Shown one piece after another: positions 1 to 5,441 of a stretch of 6,347 nt of DNA (position 1 is the first letter of the stretch; every line of letters begins with the position of its first letter). Source of the DNA: Candidatus Altarchaeales archaeon (GTDB lineage Archaea; Altiarchaeota; Altiarchaeia; IMC4; QMZM01); assembly GCA_003663045.1 (NCBI GenBank), contig QMZG01000068.1, forward strand, positions 1-6,347. The letters are read 5' to 3'. The translations under genes and the position numbers were made by a program. The notes below the pieces were generated by a model. The model was not told the DNA's origin and did not search any database. It worked only from the letters and a program-made list of their open reading frames with translations.

Positions 1-369
1 AAACACCTCATCCTCGAGGACTATTTTAAAAAAACGAGAGGTGAGAGAGAGGCACATGAAATGGCCCATACACTTGAACACTACGTTTCCAAGGAGGTTA
101 TTGGTAATATAAAGAAATTATCTACCCTCAAAAGGAGAGGTGTCCCCTTGACGGGAATTAGACTTAACGAAGAGGGCATAATCACCGATCTCACGTTTTC
201 TGATCCGGGATTATTTGAGAGGGTAGTAAGTCTGGGGATATTCCCGGGTGAGAGGATAAAGGTAAATAATAAAATTTCCGCCAGCATCATCGTTAATACG
301 GGAAACAAAAAAATTGCCCTGGATGAGAATATAGCAAAGGGAATTGAAGTGCTGAAAGATGAAAGATGA
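1..369 (+). CDS. DtxR-family metal-dependent repressor with C-terminal FeoA-like domain (5' end missing)
   Basis: The reading frame is open from base 1 to the TGA at 367-369, giving 122 visible residues. The ATG at 61 falls inside the conserved motif HEMAHTLEH, so it is internal and the real start lies left of the window. Visible residues 1-45 match the DtxR/IdeR dimerisation and metal-binding domain. By alignment from memory, H2, E6 and H19 correspond to the DtxR ancillary-site ligands H79, E83 and H98. H23, E26 and H27 correspond to the primary-site ligands C102, E105 and H106, with His in place of Cys. Residues about 48-122 resemble the FeoA/SH3-like domain (GIITDL, then VVSLGIFPGERIKV). 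The DNA-binding winged helix must lie upstream, out of view. Known members are cytoplasmic repressors that bind DNA when loaded with Fe(II) or Mn(II). The 4-bp overlap with feoB suggests that it controls the iron-uptake operon in which it sits; its operator is not visible. Confidence 0.9.
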   Translation, partial: KHLILEDYFKKTRGEREAHEMAHTLEHYVSKEVIGNIKKLSTLKRRGVPLTGIRLNEEGIITDLTFSDPGLFERVVSLGIFPGERIKVNNKISASIIVNTGNKKIALDENIAKGIEVLKDER

Positions 370-1892
370 AAATACTCAAAATACTCTTAATCGGACAACC
401 AAATGTGGGGAAATCCTCCCTACTCAATGCCCTGGTCGGTCCAAGGGTTACCGTATCCAATTATCCCGGAACCACGGTTGAGATTACCAGGGCAGAAAAG
501 GTTTTTAGAGGGAGAAGGATAGAGTTCGAGGATACCCCGGGGATATATTCTATCTCAGACAGGTCCGAAGAGGAGAAAATCACCGAAAAGGCATTGTTTG
601 AAGAAAAAATAGATGGGGCAATAATAATTGCCGATGCAACCTCTCTCGAGAGAAGCCTTTATATGGTTCTGCAGATTCTGGAGGCAGGAATACCCTCCAT
701 CATAGCTCTAAATTTTATAGAGGAGGCAGAGAGGAAGGGGATAAAAATCGATTGCGAGAGATTGGGAAAACTCCTCAATGTTCCGGTTATCCCCATAAAT
801 CCCCTAACTGGGAAGGGAATACCAGAGCTTTTAGACTCTATCTTGAAAATTAAAAAAAAGGCAGAGGGTTTTAGTGTTAGATATGATGATCATATAGAGG
901 AGGCAATAGATAGAATCTCCGTCCATGTTAAAGGGGAACCAAAGAGATTTATCGCCCTGAGGGTCCTAGAGGGAGACAAAGATTTTTATAAATATCTGGA
1001 AGATGAAGAGATAATCGAGAGAACTAAGGTAGATCTAAAAGAACACCCGAAGGTTGCGGAGGACATCTCTATAACGAGATACGGTACGGCTTCATTTATA
1101 GCGGAAAAAATTACCAGGATAATCCCCCTAGAAAAAGAAAAAGAAAGAAAGTTGGAAGATAAGATCGATGATATTCTCCTGCATAAAATTTATGGTCCTG
1201 TGATCACTATCCTATTCTTTCTTAGCCTCTTTGGAATTCTATTATACCTTGGTAATTTTATACAGGATATCTTCATGGGCCTGACGGAGGATATTTTGTC
1301 CTCCTTTGGTGCGGGAGAGAATTCTATTATCACTATAATATTTGTTCATGGCATAAGGGGACTTGCAGCTGGAATTTCCATTGCTTTACCCTATGTATTC
1401 TTGTTTTATCTGCTTCTGGGTTTACTGGAAGATATTGGCGTTCTTTCCAGATTTATCGTTAATGCAGAGAGATTTTTGAAGAGATTTGGTCTTCCGGGAA
1501 AATCATTCATTCCCTTAGCGTTAGGTCTGGGTTGTACCGCACCGGCGGTTATATCTACGAGGGTTTTATCTTCCAGGAGAGAACGATTTCATACCGTGTC
1601 ATTTTTTACCTTTGTACCCTGCTCTTCGAGGATTGCTATAATAATGGGGGTGGTTGGATTTTATTCGGGGATAAGCATGGCTTTTTCTGTTTTTCTTACT
1701 CTATTAATTGCCGGGCTGATATGGGGGGTTGTAATAAAAGAAGTTATTCACATAAGGGGTGAACCTCTACTCTTAGAACTGCCCCCCTATAGAAAACCAT
1801 CAATCGAAAATGTTCTTGCCAAGAGCTGGATCAGGATGAGGGATTTTGTATATATAGTCATGCCCCTGTTGGCTCTGGGGGGAATGGCCTAG
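366..1892 (+). CDS. feoB: Ferrous iron transporter FeoB, N-terminal 508 residues, cut short by a frameshift
   Basis: FeoB imports Fe(II) across the cytoplasmic membrane using a G-protein domain linked to a polytopic permease. G1 is GQPNVGKSS (10-18), the switch region is NYPGTT (32-37), and G3 is DTPG (56-59). G4 reads NFIE (116-119) where NxxD is usual, and G5 is around NPLTGKG (145-151). A charged helical spacer (about 165-270) precedes the first membrane segment (about 277-297). The Gate-type region GLGCTAPAVISTR (387-399) followed by FVPCSSR (416-422) supplies the conserved C390 and C419. The start ATG overlaps the upstream regulator's stop by 4 bp. The frame ends at TAG (1890-1892), just after a membrane segment and six consecutive G, while FeoB homology continues in the -1 frame to 2251. 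Joined, the protein would be about 628 residues, a normal FeoB length. A sequencing indel, a real mutation or programmed slippage are all possible. Confidence 0.93.
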   Translation: MKILKILLIGQPNVGKSSLLNALVGPRVTVSNYPGTTVEITRAEKVFRGRRIEFEDTPGIYSISDRSEEEKITEKALFEEKIDGAIIIADATSLERSLYMVLQILEAGIPSIIALNFIEEAERKGIKIDCERLGKLLNVPVIPINPLTGKGIPELLDSILKIKKKAEGFSVRYDDHIEEAIDRISVHVKGEPKRFIALRVLEGDKDFYKYLEDEEIIERTKVDLKEHPKVAEDISITRYGTASFIAEKITRIIPLEKEKERKLEDKIDDILLHKIYGPVITILFFLSLFGILLYLGNFIQDIFMGLTEDILSSFGAGENSIITIIFVHGIRGLAAGISIALPYVFLFYLLLGLLEDIGVLSRFIVNAERFLKRFGLPGKSFIPLALGLGCTAPAVISTRVLSSRRERFHTVSFFTFVPCSSRIAIIMGVVGFYSGISMAFSVFLTLLIAGLIWGVVIKEVIHIRGEPLLLELPPYRKPSIENVLAKSWIRMRDFVYIVMPLLALGGMA

Positions 1893-1905
1893 GTATCCTG
1901 GATAC
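1877..1905 (+). other. feoB: Frameshift point in feoB: G6 run with slippery-type heptamer and short inverted repeat
   Basis: Six G (1877-1882) are read in the upstream frame as CTG GGG GGA, which fits the X XXY YYZ form of a -1 slippery heptamer (G GGG GGA). Slipping back one base gives GGG GGG AAT GGC and joins the two FeoB halves without loss. An inverted repeat, gtatcc/ggatac at 1893-1898 and 1900-1905, begins 10 nt after the run. It could fold only as a 5-bp stem with a 3-base loop, so it is a weak stimulator at best. A seventh G in the true genome would restore the frame just as well. Confidence 0.6.
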
Positions 1906-1927
1906 AGCGGGTTTTACTGATGCCATA

Positions 1928-2251
1928 GTGGAACCCCTTTCACCAATTACCTCCTGGTTTGGGCTGCCTCCTTTAACTATCATCCCACTGGCATTTGGAT
2001 TTTTGCAGAAGGATTTAACTGGAGCAATGCTTTTATCGGTCCTAGGTAATAAAGTATCATTAGCCTTAAGTCCGCTTCAGATATACACCTTCGGTGTAGC
2101 CTCTACCCTACAAATCCCGTGCATAATAGCCTTTGGCGTACTCTGGAGGGAATTTGGACCCAAAAGGGCGATACTTCTAACCTTAGCGTCATTAATCTAT
2201 GGTATTTCATTTGCCGGTTTGGTCTGGAGGATAATGTGCTTTATTTTATAG
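1928..2251 (+). CDS. feoB: FeoB C-terminal part in the -1 frame (second half of the split feoB)
   Basis: This frame completes FeoB. The coordinates begin at an in-frame GTG (1928), but homology-like sequence reaches back to about 1883. There the frame reads NGLGILDTAGFTDAIVEPLS, so this is a continuation rather than an independent gene. Recognisable permease features are PLSPITSWFGLPP, the second Gate-like region FGFLQKD, and SPLQIYTFGVASTLQIPC followed by a last membrane helix ending in GLVWR. These match the usual end of the family. Nothing resembling a ribosome binding site stands out before the GTG. No stop or decay is seen in the frame, which argues for a recent event, a base-calling error in the G run, or functional frameshifting rather than an old pseudogene. 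The next gene begins 6 bp downstream and is probably cotranscribed. Confidence 0.88.
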   Translation: MEPLSPITSWFGLPPLTIIPLAFGFLQKDLTGAMLLSVLGNKVSLALSPLQIYTFGVASTLQIPCIIAFGVLWREFGPKRAILLTLASLIYGISFAGLVWRIMCFIL

Positions 2252-2257
2252 TGAAAA

Positions 2258-2821
2258 ATGTCGGATAATTTTTTGATCGATCCAGTATTCTGGATGGACA
2301 TCTATCTAATGGGCTATACAATAGCAATAATAGTGTTTAGCCTGCCAGAACTACTAAACTGGGTAAATAGAATACCAAGACCAGCTATCAGAATCTTTAC
2401 TTTATCAACCTTCATAGTGCCAGTAATCGCCTTACCGTTTACCGAGGGACCAAGGATGGAAATCCCAACACCCATTGCACTAATTATGGGAATAATCCTC
2501 CTTGGGATGAATTTCATTATAAAAATCTCGGCCCAAAAGCAGATAGGTATAAGCCCAGTTTTGAAAGGCAAGGGGAAACTGGTTACAACTGGTGTATATG
2601 GAATTGTTAGAAATCCCCTGTACCTGAGTAATGGCTTACTGGCCATGGGAATGGCAATCCTCTTCAGATCATTATATGCCTTTTTATTCTCTATCCCCTA
2701 TCTCCTCTCCTATCTACCGATTATACGTCTCGAGGAAAGGGATCTCCTGGAGAAATACGGCAGGGAATACCTAGACTATAGAAAGAAGGTTCCATGGAGA
2801 ATGATTCCCAAATTGTTTTAA
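2258..2821 (+). CDS. Integral membrane methyltransferase, isoprenylcysteine carboxyl methyltransferase/PEMT-like
   Basis: This 187-residue hydrophobic protein has roughly five predicted membrane segments (about 13-30, 46-60, 72-90, 121-137 and 138-155). Its C-terminal half carries the hallmark of the ICMT/phospholipid methyltransferase superfamily: LVTTGVYGIVRNPLYLSNG (108-126), corresponding to the G-x-Y-x-x-V-R-(H/N)-P-x-Y motif. The acidic stretch EERDLLEKYGREYLDYRKKVPW (159-180) follows and is the usual C-terminal signature. Such enzymes use S-adenosylmethionine to methylate lipids or membrane-bound cysteines, and the substrate cannot be told from sequence. The gene starts 6 bp after feoB, with only a weak GTGA before the ATG, so it is probably translated from the feo transcript. 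A direct role in iron transport is not established. Length is normal for the small prokaryotic members. Confidence 0.85.
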   Translation: MSDNFLIDPVFWMDIYLMGYTIAIIVFSLPELLNWVNRIPRPAIRIFTLSTFIVPVIALPFTEGPRMEIPTPIALIMGIILLGMNFIIKISAQKQIGISPVLKGKGKLVTTGVYGIVRNPLYLSNGLLAMGMAILFRSLYAFLFSIPYLLSYLPIIRLEERDLLEKYGREYLDYRKKVPWRMIPKLF

Positions 2822-2867
2822 TTCAATCCAGCTAAATTTATGCCCGATTCCCCAGATCTAATATAGC

Positions 2868-2880
2868 ATAAATGATTTAT
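2868..2880 (+). promoter_or_regulatory. Small palindrome in the upstream part of the intergenic region
   Basis: The sequence ataaatgatttat is a perfect palindrome of 6-bp arms around one base, and it runs into a TATA-like stretch (2876-2883). It lies 66-78 bp before the nucleotidyltransferase start. It may be a second promoter or regulator site, or simply AT-rich chance. The rest of 2822-2945 holds no gene and no T-rich terminator that I can recognise. Confidence 0.25.
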
Positions 2881-2902
2881 ATAGGTGTATTCTATGATAC
2901 AT

Positions 2903-2942
2903 TATATACAAAAATTGTATATATCCATACAAAAATTGTATA
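2903..2942 (+). promoter_or_regulatory. Tandem palindromic operator overlapping the likely TATA box of the nucleotidyltransferase operon
   Basis: The 16-mer atacaaaaattgtata occurs exactly twice, at 2906-2921 and 2927-2942, with a period of 21 bp. Each copy is a palindrome. The first has perfect 9-bp arms (2903-2911 and 2915-2923), the second 6-bp arms (2927-2932 and 2936-2941), both with 3-nt centres. The centres, at 2913 and 2934, lie two helical turns apart. A TATA-like stretch at 2918-2924 is 22-28 bp before the ATG at 2946, where an archaeal TATA box would sit for a leaderless transcript. The second palindrome covers the predicted start-site-proximal DNA. A dimeric repressor, perhaps encoded by the operon itself, is the natural inference. 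Confidence 0.7.
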
Positions 2943-2945
2943 AAA

Positions 2946-3545
2946 ATGGTTACTAAAGGAATTCTATTGGATTTATTGAAAGACATAGACCCGTACCTTA
3001 AAGAAAAGGTATATCTGATAGCAGTTGGGGGAACTGCCCTGACTCTTTTAGATATAAAGCATTCCACTCTGGATATGGATTTCAATCTGCCTAGGGAAAA
3101 GGATTCCAGGGCTATCAGGAGGTTATTTACGGAGCTTGGCTTTGAGAAGATTAATGAAAGTAAGTGGATATCTCCTAACAATTTAGTTATCGACCTCTAC
3201 GACAGAGACTACATTTTTTGTGTTCAATTGATTGAAGACTCGATACATAATTCAAAATTGATCCAGGAATACAGACATATCATCTTAAAAACACTAAACC
3301 TGTACGACATAATAATCACTAAATTAGCCAGATTAGAGAGTAAGGACATAGATGACATCATAGAAATCTTCAAAAAATGCGAGATAGATCCCAAAAAACT
3401 TTTCCAAAGATACAGAGAAACTATGAAAATTTCATTAGTTGCGCATCCCAAGGAAAATATCATGGAGCTCTTACAACTACTGGAATCCAAAAATATAGTA
3501 AAAACAAACGAACTAATAGAGGAGATCAAAAAATGGAACCCGTGA
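2946..3545 (+). CDS. Nucleotidyltransferase-fold protein (DUF6036/AbiEii-like)
   Basis: This 199-residue soluble protein has a nucleotidyltransferase core signature near its N-terminus. GGTALTLL (28-35) is followed by the acidic pair in STLDMDF (D43 and D45), and a third candidate catalytic acid lies in VIDLYD (D83). The pattern GG(S/T)AL...ST.D.D is that of AbiEii-like and DUF6036 proteins, whose relatives act as toxins or MNT-type antitoxins that modify RNA or protein. I infer the family from the motif alone. The C-terminal part is helical and charged. The ATG at 2946 is the only plausible start, because an in-frame stop lies at 2895 and no start codon intervenes. No Shine-Dalgarno sequence precedes it, consistent with leaderless translation. 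The gene follows a tandem palindromic operator and overlaps the next gene by 13 bp. A toxin-antitoxin or defence role is an inference from this layout. Confidence 0.75.
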   Translation: MVTKGILLDLLKDIDPYLKEKVYLIAVGGTALTLLDIKHSTLDMDFNLPREKDSRAIRRLFTELGFEKINESKWISPNNLVIDLYDRDYIFCVQLIEDSIHNSKLIQEYRHIILKTLNLYDIIITKLARLESKDIDDIIEIFKKCEIDPKKLFQRYRETMKISLVAHPKENIMELLQLLESKNIVKTNELIEEIKKWNP

Positions 3546-4228
3546 CTGAAGAACTGATAATCGAACTGGAGAGTTACGGCTATCCTCTGATTAGGGCTCA
3601 GAAAAAATCCATGGATAGATTAATCCTGGATATAATTAAATCCAGAGAGCCCCGTTTACTCTACTCATTACCAGTTATCCTCAGAAACATTAGTGCTGAG
3701 CAATTGGACCTGAAAAATCTGGAAAAGATCTCGGAGCAGGAAGAGATAGACAAAAAAATAATCCAAGAATTGCTATACCTGTGCCTTTTAACCTATGATC
3801 TCTACAACATACAGCCGATATGGAGAAGGAAGCTAAGGGATCATCTAAAAGAGGTTATTGACTCAAAGGAGTTGTCTGAACTGAGAGAAAAATTTTTCAG
3901 CTCATCTGACGTAGAAATAAAAAATAGAGATTTTTATATTCGTATTAATGCCGGGAGCTTCAAGGATAACTTCTTCAACTATCTTCTTATGGATGAAAAA
4001 AGGAAGAGGAAAAAACTCTCGGAGAGGATAGGTCTTTCCCTAGAACTGAAGACGCAATCTCAGCTCTCCAAACTCTTCTCCGAAAAACAGAAGGAGATCA
4101 TCATGAAGAAACTAATGGGTGAAAAACTAACAAAAACTGAGAGAGAATACTTCAGTAGAACGATAAAACCAAAATTAGAGGCAATATTAAACCCAGAGAT
4201 CCAGAGGATCGGGGCCTTGTTGATCTAG
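3533..4228 (+). CDS. Unrecognised helical protein with possible C-terminal helix-turn-helix, partner of the nucleotidyltransferase
   Basis: I do not recognise the family. The 231-residue protein is rich in K, E, L and I and looks almost wholly helical, with no membrane segment or signal peptide. The C-terminal part from about 178 (LFSEKQKEIIMKKLMGEKLT, then KTEREYFSR and KPKLEAI) resembles a winged or sigma-like helix-turn-helix. A DNA-binding role at the upstream palindromes would fit but is not shown. An R-x4-H match (R99 to H104, RKLRDH) recalls HEPN RNases but is weak on its own. The ATG at 3533 was preferred over in-frame codons further left because GGAG (3521-3524) sits 8 nt before it. 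A longer version from 3377 would lie inside the nucleotidyltransferase gene. The 13-bp overlap indicates translational coupling, so the two proteins probably act together. It ends with TAG. Confidence 0.7.
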   Translation: MEPVTEELIIELESYGYPLIRAQKKSMDRLILDIIKSREPRLLYSLPVILRNISAEQLDLKNLEKISEQEEIDKKIIQELLYLCLLTYDLYNIQPIWRRKLRDHLKEVIDSKELSELREKFFSSSDVEIKNRDFYIRINAGSFKDNFFNYLLMDEKRKRKKLSERIGLSLELKTQSQLSKLFSEKQKEIIMKKLMGEKLTKTEREYFSRTIKPKLEAILNPEIQRIGALLI

Positions 4229-4229
4229 A

Positions 4230-4252
4230 TTAGATTTATAGCATAAATCTAA
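4230..4252 (+). promoter_or_regulatory. Perfect 23-bp palindrome over the presumed trmO promoter
   Basis: The arms ttagatttat (4230-4239) and ataaatctaa (4243-4252) are exact reverse complements around the centre agc. The TATA-like atttata lies within it (4234-4240), about 25-31 bp before the trmO ATG, the usual archaeal TATA distance for a transcript with almost no leader. It could be an operator, or a hairpin at the 3' end of the upstream operon. No T run follows, so a terminator is less likely. Confidence 0.5.
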
Positions 4253-4264
4253 GTATATTGGAGA

Positions 4265-4747
4265 ATGAAAGAGGTCAGATACAAACCCATAGGGGTTATC
4301 CATTCCCCTTTCAGGGATGTCAAAGGGATGCCAATACAACCAGCCGGTGCCAGAGGGGTTGCTGGAACGGTAGAGATATTACCTGAATACTGTGCGGGGC
4401 TCAAGGATGTGGATGGGTTTTCGCATATCATCCTGATCTATCACTTCCATCTATCCGGGCAATACTCACTGGAGGTCAGGCCATATATGGATAATAACAG
4501 ACGTGGGGTATTTGCCACGAGAATCCCGGGAAGACCAAACCCCATAGGCATCTCCGTGGTACGTCTCGTTAGGGTTGAGGGTTGCACACTCCATATCCGG
4601 GATGTGGACATTCTGGATAATACCCCCCTACTGGATATTAAACCCTACGTTCCAGAATTTGATATACGAGAGGTGGAGCGAACGGGGTGGCTTTCAAAAA
4701 GATCCGGTAATGTATACGGGCAGAGATCGGACGGTAGATTTGTGTAA
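4265..4747 (+). CDS. trmO: tRNA (t6A37-N6)-methyltransferase TrmO (TsaA/UPF0066 family)
   Basis: This complete 160-residue protein belongs to the TsaA-like family. E. coli TrmO (YaeB) in that family uses S-adenosylmethionine to N6-methylate threonylcarbamoyladenosine at tRNA position 37, forming m6t6A. Family marks are YKPIGVIHSPF (6-16), LKDVDGFSHIILIYHFH (46-62), the signature FATRIPGRPNPIGIS (83-97), and DNTPLLDIKPYVPEFD (118-133). It lacks the C-terminal extension seen in bacterial YaeB and is the short archaeal form. A GGAG (4260-4263) lies only one base before the ATG, too close to be a normal ribosome binding site. With the TATA-like element about 28 bp upstream, a leaderless transcript is more likely. 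The gene overlaps or abuts the next methyltransferase, suggesting a shared operon. Activity on archaeal tRNA is inferred from the family. Confidence 0.88.
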   Translation: MKEVRYKPIGVIHSPFRDVKGMPIQPAGARGVAGTVEILPEYCAGLKDVDGFSHIILIYHFHLSGQYSLEVRPYMDNNRRGVFATRIPGRPNPIGISVVRLVRVEGCTLHIRDVDILDNTPLLDIKPYVPEFDIREVERTGWLSKRSGNVYGQRSDGRFV

Positions 4748-5342
4748 AAATAAAATGAGAGAAAATCTAAATGGTTTAAAATTAAGAACCGAGGTACTGG
4801 AAAAAGGCAAGGTGAGGAATAAAACCCTGCTGGATATAGGGGCCGGACCCCTGGGGATCATCGCGGCAAGGGATTTCAATTGTAAAGTAGTTAGTATTGA
4901 CATATCTAGGGAAAAATTAAGGGAGGTAAAGAAAGAGGCAGCGCGGGAGGGGGTTAAAGGGATCAGATTTGAGCTTGATGATGCAACCAACCTTTCCTAT
5001 AAAGATAATAAATTTGATGTGGTTGTTGGCTATGGCGTCTTACATCATATTCCCTTAGACAAAAGGGAAAAATTTGTTCACGAGGCTTACAGGGTTGCAA
5101 AAGAAAAGGTTATTATTGCGGAGTACACAGCGATTGGTTTTAATCTGGCTCACCCCGGAGGGGAGTACAAAGCAGTGGATCTCGACTGGCTGGAAGGTGA
5201 ATTAAGATCTCTGGGGAGGGTAGAAAAGTATACAGGAAGAGAGATGAATATCTATATCTGCTTTAAATCGAAAAATGAAGAGGAATTAAAAATAAGAGTC
5301 GAAACACTATTGAATCCCATAAGGGAGAAAGGAAATCATTGA
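4710..5342 (+). CDS. Class I SAM-dependent methyltransferase, substrate unknown
   Basis: Starting at the ATG at 4710, this 210-residue protein has a Rossmann-type methyltransferase fold. Motif I is LLDIGAGPLG (40-49). The acidic residue ending beta-2 is D64 in VVSIDIS. A D-A pair stands at 91-92 (LDDATNL), and motif IV is FDVVVGYGVLHHIP (102-115). The HH at 112-113 recalls UbiE/COG2226-like enzymes acting on small molecules or lipids, but the substrate cannot be read from sequence. The start is uncertain. ATG 4710 overlaps trmO by 38 bp and keeps a plausible N-terminus (RDRTVDLCKNKMRENL). ATG 4755 would avoid the overlap but removes those residues, and neither has a good ribosome binding site. 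Starts further left lie deep inside trmO and are rejected. Coupling to trmO might hint at RNA modification, but this is speculative. Confidence 0.83.
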   Translation: MYTGRDRTVDLCKNKMRENLNGLKLRTEVLEKGKVRNKTLLDIGAGPLGIIAARDFNCKVVSIDISREKLREVKKEAAREGVKGIRFELDDATNLSYKDNKFDVVVGYGVLHHIPLDKREKFVHEAYRVAKEKVIIAEYTAIGFNLAHPGGEYKAVDLDWLEGELRSLGRVEKYTGREMNIYICFKSKNEEELKIRVETLLNPIREKGNH

Positions 5343-5376
5343 AAATAGAGCTTTAAATTTATTAAAGGAGTATAAA

Positions 5377-5414
5377 TTATAAAGATTTATAAAGATCAGG
5401 AGAGGGTATAAAGA
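5377..5414 (+). promoter_or_regulatory. leuS promoter region with repeated TATA-like elements
   Basis: The 10-mer ttataaagat occurs twice head-to-tail (5377-5386 and 5387-5396), and its core tataaaga recurs at 5407-5414. The last copy is 28-35 bp before the leuS ATG, placing the start site within a few bases of that codon. No Shine-Dalgarno sequence is seen, so a leaderless or near-leaderless transcript is likely. The tandem copies are one helical turn apart and could be alternative TATA boxes or a regulator site. The remainder of 5343-5441 shows no gene. Confidence 0.5.
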
Positions 5415-5441
5415 AAGTGTTGAATAAATCAGATTCTAAAA

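Noticed and set aside
61..369. A free-standing 102-residue FeoA-like protein starting at ATG 61
   Set aside because: The same frame is open to base 1 and the upstream 20 codons, together with those after ATG 61, complete a DtxR metal-binding motif that spans this ATG. The ATG is therefore internal.
1532..1762. Open frame inside feoB
   Set aside because: It is a shadow of the Gate region of FeoB in another frame, with no protein-like composition or start signal.
1890..1928. TAG readthrough (for example pyrrolysine) as the explanation for the feoB break
   Set aside because: Reading through TAG 1890 gives no FeoB-like residues and meets a second TAG at 1926. Homology resumes in the -1 frame instead. 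TAG is also used as an ordinary stop at 2251 and 4228.
2822..2945. CRISPR or tRNA gene in the longest gap
   Set aside because: The only repeats are two 16-bp palindromic copies without spacers, and no cloverleaf or conserved tRNA T-loop sequence is seen.
3377..3532. Longer 283-residue version of the second cassette protein
   Set aside because: The extra N-terminus would be read entirely inside the nucleotidyltransferase gene. The ATG at 3533 has a well-placed GGAG upstream and leaves a sensible 13-bp overlap.
3827..3844. HEPN RNase motif R-x4-H (R99-H104) in the 231-residue protein
   Set aside because: One short match in a protein rich in charged residues is expected by chance, and the surroundings do not show the usual polar residue next to the Arg. 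It is kept only as a remark.
4575..4709. Longer 255-residue methyltransferase start inside trmO
   Set aside because: The extra residues (rich in W and P, unlike a methyltransferase N-terminus) are an out-of-frame reading of the conserved trmO C-terminal region.
5343..5441. T-box or other leader riboswitch before leuS
   Set aside because: The gap is only 99 bp, is filled with TATA-like repeats, shows no strong stems, and the gene is archaeal, where T-boxes are not known.
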